Origin: Clostridia bacterium
GTDB lineage: Bacteria; Bacillota; Clostridia; Oscillospirales; CAG-382
Direction of reading: 5' to 3'
Assembly (NCBI GenBank): GCA_017397805.1
Contig: JAFQHW010000066.1
Location: forward strand, 1 to 54,811
Length of the DNA stretch: 54,811 nucleotides
Shown: positions 53,877 to 54,811 of the stretch, in pieces
How the letters are laid out: each line of letters opens with the position of its first letter
Position numbering within the stretch: the stretch's first letter is position 1
Made by a program: the position numbers and the translations under genes
Notes under the pieces: generated by a model
What the model saw: only the letters and a program-made list of their open reading frames with translations
The model's database searches: none
Told to the model about the DNA's origin: nothing

Positions 53877-54452
53877 ATGACCAGAAAACAAGCGCTACAG
53901 AGAGCAATTACCCTACTTTCTGAGAACCCTGAATATACAGAGGAAGTCCGTATATTGCAGGAAATCAGCGACGAGCTGCCCTTAACTCATTGGTCGGACG
54001 GCTCTATCCGTGATGCAGTTGAACAATTTATCCTCGACAACGGCAGAGTCCCTACCGCATCAGACTTCAAAAAAAGAGGTATGCCGCCACATCCTGTTAT
54101 TAAGCAGAAGTACAAGACCACATTGAAAGAGTGGCTACAGAAGCATTATCCCGTTTACAAGCCTACATACGAAGAGCGAAGAGAAAAATACACTCAGATG
54201 TTCATTGAGGAGTATTGCCGCATCAAACCCAAAAGTCAAGAAGCGTTCAATCGAGGAAAGAGCCCCGAAACAAAAGGCTGGCAAACCGTTGCTAATTATC
54301 ATCGCACCAAATCGTGGCGCAAGCTATTGGAGATATTGGAGTTACCATCGTATTCCGATGCATTAAAAGACCGCGAGCCACAAAAGTTTAAAGTTAACTT
54401 TTTTCTCGATGTTGATTTGTCTTGCCTGAACGAACCTCGTACAAAGCTATAG
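53877..54452 (+). CDS. Unknown protein with HNH-repeat-like motifs
   Basis: The 191-residue basic protein starts at an ATG with AAAAGGAG upstream. A middle segment (SIRDAVEQFILDNGRVPTASDFKKRGMP, then KEWLQKHYP) looks like the small helical homing-endonuclease-associated repeat, and a related second copy may follow (IEEYCRIKPKSQEAFNRG ... WRKLLEILELP). Such proteins occur in phage and integrative elements. No nuclease motif is present. It overlaps nothing, but its 5' flank is the broken sigG gene. Assignment by eye only. Confidence 0.55.
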   Translation: MTRKQALQRAITLLSENPEYTEEVRILQEISDELPLTHWSDGSIRDAVEQFILDNGRVPTASDFKKRGMPPHPVIKQKYKTTLKEWLQKHYPVYKPTYEERREKYTQMFIEEYCRIKPKSQEAFNRGKSPETKGWQTVANYHRTKSWRKLLEILELPSYSDALKDREPQKFKVNFFLDVDLSCLNEPRTKL

Positions 54453-54458
54453 AAACAG

Positions 54459-54534
54459 CCGGAGTTACCAATAGGTGGCTCCGGCCCAGATTACCGACAA
54501 ACCCGTCTTTGGAGGCGGGTTTGTCAGTAATCTG
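54459..54534 (+). terminator. Pair of hairpins after the HNH-repeat-like gene
   Basis: CCGGAG / CTCCGG (54459-54484) and a 19-bp stem with one mismatch, CAGATTACCGACAAACCCG and its complement (54487-54534). The first has no T-run. Dense inverted repeats fit a mobile-element end or a multi-stem terminator. Confidence 0.6.
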
Positions 54535-54536
54535 AA

Positions 54537-54567
54537 CTGATTCCGTGCGATGACGGAATCAGTTTTT
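54537..54567 (+). terminator. Intrinsic terminator
   Basis: CTGATTCCGT / ACGGAATCAG, 6-nt loop, followed by TTTTTGTTTTG. It also lies 25 nt past the stop of the minus-strand TOBE gene. Confidence 0.88.
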
Positions 54568-54591
54568 GTTTTGCTTGAATTTTTATATGAG

Positions 54592-54811
54592 CTATACTAT
54601 TATGATATCCAGCTTTCTGTCCTTTACGGTGATGCGTGCAGGATCAATCCTGATGTTAACGCTATCCCCTACTTTGCCGTCATAGGCAACTGTGATGCTC
54701 TCACCGTTTACGCTGACCTTGGCATATCGGATATGACCGTAGTCAAGTACCTCGGTAACGGTACCGCTCAGAGTAGCGTATTCAACTGCCTTGTCTACCA
54801 CGGAAACGGCA
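54592..54811 (-). CDS. C-terminal TOBE domain of an ABC ATPase, partial
   Basis: The open frame runs off the right edge, so only about the last 73 residues are seen. They match a TOBE-type beta-barrel (SGTVTEVLDYGHIRYAKVSV, then DSVNIRIDPARITV), found at the C-terminus of sulfate, molybdate, polyamine and maltose-type import ATPases. The 5' part lies outside the window. A GTG in frame at 54801 is not evidence of a start. Composition is more GC-rich than most of the window by eye. Confidence 0.7.
   Translation of the reverse strand, partial: AVSVVDKAVEYATLSGTVTEVLDYGHIRYAKVSVNGESITVAYDGKVGDSVNIRIDPARITVKDRKLDIIIV

Noticed and set aside
1-54811. CRISPR array, prophage structural genes or insertion-sequence transposase
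   Set aside because: No regularly spaced direct repeats, no capsid/portal/terminase and no transposase motif were found on either strand.

Overview
This 54.8 kb window looks like the chromosome of an anaerobic, spore-forming, Gram-positive Firmicute of the class Clostridia. The signs are strong GGAGG-type ribosome binding sites, near-consensus sigma-A promoters with 16-17 nt spacers, an AT-leaning composition (about 40% GC by eye), a bacterial ferredoxin, biotin-dependent decarboxylase subunits, a sporulation sigma-G remnant, and DapF beside a MurE with a DNPR motif (diaminopimelate-type peptidoglycan). I cannot name the genus.

Layout. 1-275: a structured repeat, a terminator-like hairpin and a promoter. 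276-5144 (+): a zinc-type operon (Fur-family regulator, znuACB) ending in a large unknown lipoprotein. 5311-17577 (-): a long directon. Its promoter-proximal half (17577 to 9978) is an envelope-modification operon: MBOAT acyltransferase, a split DHHW/AlgX-like pair of lipoproteins plus a small membrane-anchored piece, an FkbH-like HAD enzyme, an acyl carrier protein and a beta-lactamase-fold lipoprotein. It continues into xth, a small zincin, a membrane protein, an amidase, radA and a DUF6873 gene. 17738-19747 (-): OadA-type carboxyltransferase, biotin carrier and a 53-residue OadG-tail-like protein, with no OadB membrane subunit in the window. 19924-29749 (+): hpt, an LCP-like protein, metY, rlmH, a 57-residue ferredoxin, a TrmN6-like methyltransferase and a 1,827-residue multidomain subtilase.

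29855-35677: AMP-forming acyl ligase and yfbR (-), dapF and a frameshifted murE (+), trmB (-) and a DUF378 protein (+). 35728-43774 (-): a complete ten-gene histidine operon, hisZGDCBHAF-hisIE-hisK. 43775-44241: a 0.47 kb non-coding patch with the his promoter, a second inverted copy of the repeat from the window start, two 30-bp hairpin repeats and a terminator. 44242-47228 (-): trkH, trkA and tRNA-Arg(ACG). 47395-49563 (+): topB. 49615-53289 (-): metF, a YgjV-like protein and a SIS / CBM9-like / xylose-isomerase-like trio probably acting on a phosphosugar. 53346-54811: a sigG gene that lacks its 5' half, abutting DNA of different character (an HNH-repeat-like gene, large hairpins, the C-terminus of a TOBE-domain ABC ATPase). 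This is either a mobile-element junction or an assembly join.

The best candidate for an undescribed system is the MBOAT/DHHW/FkbH/ACP operon. It has the logic of the Dlt D-alanylation pathway (activation, carrier, membrane channel-transferase, extracellular transferase), but the activating enzyme is FkbH-like. This suggests that a glyceryl or related C3 acyl group, rather than D-alanine, is placed on a cell-surface polymer.
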